A stretch of DNA of 64,000 nt, taken from positions 1 through 64,000 of the forward strand of contig JBAQMG010000051.1 of the NCBI GenBank assembly GCA_049302575.1, in the 5' to 3' direction. The position numbers were made by a program, and so were the translations under genes. Below, piece by piece: positions 61,902 to 64,000 of the stretch (the stretch's first letter is position 1; each line of letters begins with the position of its first letter). The notes beneath the pieces were generated by a model. The model was not told where the DNA came from. It saw only the letters and a list, made by a program, of their open reading frames with translations, and searched no databases. This DNA is from JBAQMG01 sp049302575 (lineage in GTDB: Bacteria; Bacillota; Desulfitobacteriia; Desulfitobacteriales; Desulfitobacteriaceae).

Positions 61902-63584
61902 TCACTCACCTTTCCCTGTCTTAAATCCCGCTCCATGTGCTGCTGATTGTACTAAGCTAGCATAACGACCAAGGTAACCCTTGCGCTCAACGACTTTATT
62001 TTCAGGTGATAACTCTGGATCTTTACGTCGCTCAGCCTTAACCGTTTCATCTAATATCCAATCAATTCGACCCTGTTGCAGATCAATCCTAATCCGATCA
62101 CCTGTTAAGACATAAGCAATTTCTCCACCCATAGCAGCTTCTGGCGATATATGTCCAATAGAAAGCCCCCTACTAGCGCCAGAAAAACGTCCATCAGTAA
62201 GGAGTGCGACTTTAGAGTCTAAGCCCATTCCTGCCAAAGTTGCAGTAGGTCCAAGCATTTCCCGCATGCCAGGCCCACCCTTTGGTCCTTCATAACGAAT
62301 AACGACTACATCTCCAGCCACAATTTGACCACTTTGGATAGCATTCGCTGCAGCATCTTCACAATTAAAAACCTTTGCTATACCATCTAAGATCATATTT
62401 TGATCTGCTAATGCCCCCTGTTTAATAACTGCTCCCTCAGGTGCCAAATCCCCGAAAAGTATTTTTAAGCCACCTTTTGTAGAATATGGCTGAGCAATTG
62501 GGCGAATTACGGTAGGTTCAATAACCATGGCATTACGTAATCGTTCGGCTTGAGATACTCCAGAGACAGTCATCACCGAACCATCAAAAAGATCTGCTTG
62601 AATTAATTGTTTAAGAACAGCACTTACTCCTCCTGCTAGGTGCAAATCAGTTAAATGATGCGCACCCGCAGGGCTGATTTTGCAAACTTGTGGTGTACAT
62701 TCACTTACTTTGTTTACATTATTAATATCCCAGGCTATCTCAGCTTCTTGAGCGATGGCTGGCAAATGTAATATAGTATTTGTCGAGCAACCTAAGGCCA
62801 TATCTAAAGCAATTCCATTTAAAATTGCTTTTTCTGTGATAATATCACGCGGCTTGAGATCTTGTTGAAATAGTTCTATAATCTGGTAACCCGTTTCTTT
62901 AGCCAAAACTAAGCGTTGTGAATAAACCGCTGGGATCGTACCATTACCTGGCAAGGCTATACCGAGTGCTTCAGTCAAACAATTCATCGAATTCGCAGTA
63001 AACATCCCTGAGCACGAACCGCACGTCGGACAAGCTGAAGCTTCTAATTCCTTTAACCACACTTCATCATTAAGCTGAGCATGAACTCGTCCAACACCTT
63101 CAAATAAAGTACTGAGACTAACATCCTTACCCTCAAAGCGCCCAGGCAACATTGGACCGCCACTTACAAAAATAGCAGGTAAATTCAAACGCATCGCAGC
63201 CATTAACATCCCCGGTACAACTTTATCACAACTCGGGATAAACACTAAGGCATCAAGCTGGTGAGCCATAGCCATAACTTCAATTGAATCAGCAATTAGT
63301 TCTCTGCTGGCCAAGGAAAAATGCATTCCTTCATGCCCCATGGCCAAGCCGTCACATACTGCTATACAAGGAAATTCCATAGGGGTTCCGCCATTTTCGC
63401 GGATACCAGACTTAACCGCCTCGGAAATCTGACGCAAGTGCATATGCCCAGGAACAATTTCATTAAAAGAATTCACAACTCCAATAAACGGTTTGGCAAT
63501 CTCCCGATCAGTTAGACCCAACGCTTTAAGGAGAGAACGATGCGGTGCTCTATCTACCCCTTGTTTAAGATTATCACTTTTCAC
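61902..63584 (-). CDS. ilvD: Dihydroxy-acid dehydratase
   Basis: A 560-residue Fe-S dehydratase forming 2-oxo acids for branched-chain amino acids. Cluster Cys in FIPSCDKVVPGM and ACPTCGSCSGMFTANSMN, plus CDGLAMGHEGM; Mg-binding and catalytic Ser region GRFSGASRGLSIGHISPEAA. I start at GTG 63584 (reading KSDNLKQGVDRAPHRSL), 8 bases behind GGAGG; the GTG at 63599 overlaps that site. Confidence 0.97.
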   Translation of the reverse strand: MKSDNLKQGVDRAPHRSLLKALGLTDREIAKPFIGVVNSFNEIVPGHMHLRQISEAVKSGIRENGGTPMEFPCIAVCDGLAMGHEGMHFSLASRELIADSIEVMAMAHQLDALVFIPSCDKVVPGMLMAAMRLNLPAIFVSGGPMLPGRFEGKDVSLSTLFEGVGRVHAQLNDEVWLKELEASACPTCGSCSGMFTANSMNCLTEALGIALPGNGTIPAVYSQRLVLAKETGYQIIELFQQDLKPRDIITEKAILNGIALDMALGCSTNTILHLPAIAQEAEIAWDINNVNKVSECTPQVCKISPAGAHHLTDLHLAGGVSAVLKQLIQADLFDGSVMTVSGVSQAERLRNAMVIEPTVIRPIAQPYSTKGGLKILFGDLAPEGAVIKQGALADQNMILDGIAKVFNCEDAAANAIQSGQIVAGDVVVIRYEGPKGGPGMREMLGPTATLAGMGLDSKVALLTDGRFSGASRGLSIGHISPEAAMGGEIAYVLTGDRIRIDLQQGRIDWILDETVKAERRKDPELSPENKVVERKGYLGRYASLVQSAAHGAGFKTGKGE

Positions 63585-63643
63585 GTCATTTCCCTCCACC
63601 TAAATAATTTAGCCATTCCTATCCATACCAACTATCCAAAGAT

Positions 63644-64000
63644 CTAGGCTGAAAAAATCTCCGACCCATTGATCTGTGTTAATGCTCGGAACTCCACTAA
63701 TAGCTTTTTAAAAATTTCTCCAGGGGTCCCTTGACCAATTTCGCGTCCATCAATTTTAACCGTTGGAATTAACTCTGCAGCAGTTCCAGTCAGAAAACAT
63801 TCCTCAGCTGTATATAAATCATGACGAGTAAACAATTCTTCCTTCGCCTCGATTCCTATTCGACGAGCAATTTCGAGAACAGAATTACGCGTTATTCCTT
63901 CAAGTATTCCAGCATAAATGGGTGGAGTTAGCAAAACTCCTTCCTTATATATAAAGATATTATCACCCGTTCCTTCGGCAACATAACCGTCTTGATTCAA
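63644..64000 (-). CDS. ilvE: Branched-chain amino acid aminotransferase, 3' part (runs off the window)
   Basis: The last 118 residues of a class IV PLP aminotransferase; the 5' end lies beyond 64000. Seen: EGTGDNIFIYKEGVLLTPP, the ILEGITRNSVLEIA phosphate-binding segment, ECFLTGTAAELIPTVKIDGR and a C-terminal GTPGEIFKKLL. The final step of valine, isoleucine and leucine synthesis. First visible gene of the operon; any T-box leader would be to the right. Confidence 0.95.
   Translation of the reverse strand: MNQDGYVAEGTGDNIFIYKEGVLLTPPIYAGILEGITRNSVLEIARRIGIEAKEELFTRHDLYTAEECFLTGTAAELIPTVKIDGREIGQGTPGEIFKKLLVEFRALTQINGSEIFSA

Overview
The window looks like a chromosomal segment of an endospore-forming, low-to-mid GC Firmicute, probably a clostridium of the Peptococcaceae/Desulfitobacterium type. 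Support comes from spoVS with a SigH-type promoter next to ymdB and rny, the Gram-positive CGAAC...GTTTC LexA box at recA, AddAB instead of RecBCD, a Tad pilus cluster without a secretin, and AAGGAGG-type ribosome binding sites throughout. The genus is inference. Every gene I can support lies on the minus strand, so the operons read from high to low coordinates.

Layout in coordinate order. 1-119: 5' end of a group II intron running off the left edge, placed just after the spoVS terminator. 162-8000: spoVS, ymdB, rny, recX-recA with an SOS promoter, a DEAD-box helicase and cinA. 8093-14641: a degraded ORF, an Fe-S aldo/keto reductase, a CbpA-type DnaJ protein, a phosphohexomutase, a flavin reductase, a 35-codon gene with its own promoter and terminator, and a GNAT acetyltransferase. 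14772-22866: a Tad (Flp) pilus operon in the order flp, tadV, tadE, tadG-like, cpaB, cpaE, tadA, tadB, tadC, then a DUF192 gene. 23173-24932: a YfbR-like nucleotidase and a THUMP-domain rRNA methyltransferase. 25088-31279: a complete late biotin operon (bioD-A-B-F-H-C) behind a BirA-type operator, preceded by a LysE-family exporter.

32284-36781 is a small metal/metalloid cassette under an ArsR repressor: 4Fe-4S protein (broken), MFS exporter, DUF318/ArsP-like permease, redox thioredoxin-like protein, CDF cation exporter (broken) and a DGC zinc-binding protein. Two members are pseudogenes, so the cassette is decaying. 37165-37622 is another broken gene. 37823-47863: AddA and AddB, a FetAB-like ABC exporter and a YitT membrane protein. 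48116-51010: an orphan PaaX-type regulator, a metallo-beta-lactamase-fold hydrolase and a VOC protein. 51266-53889: proB-proA. 54069-64000: branched-chain amino acid operon ilvE(partial)-ilvD-ilvB-ilvN-ilvC-leuA-leuC-leuD-leuB.

Beyond the known genes, the most noteworthy items are: (i) the self-contained 35-codon gene at 13592-13699; (ii) a dispersed AATTATGAATTATGCATT repeat that supplies the stop codon and last residues of unrelated genes (two proteins end in MHNS); (iii) the intron junction at a transcription terminator; (iv) two matching 18-bp palindromes, one in the recA leader and one inside the tad operon; (v) the gene decay in the ArsR cassette. I saw no CRISPR array, tRNA, rRNA or prophage. 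I do not see a clearly new multi-gene system here.
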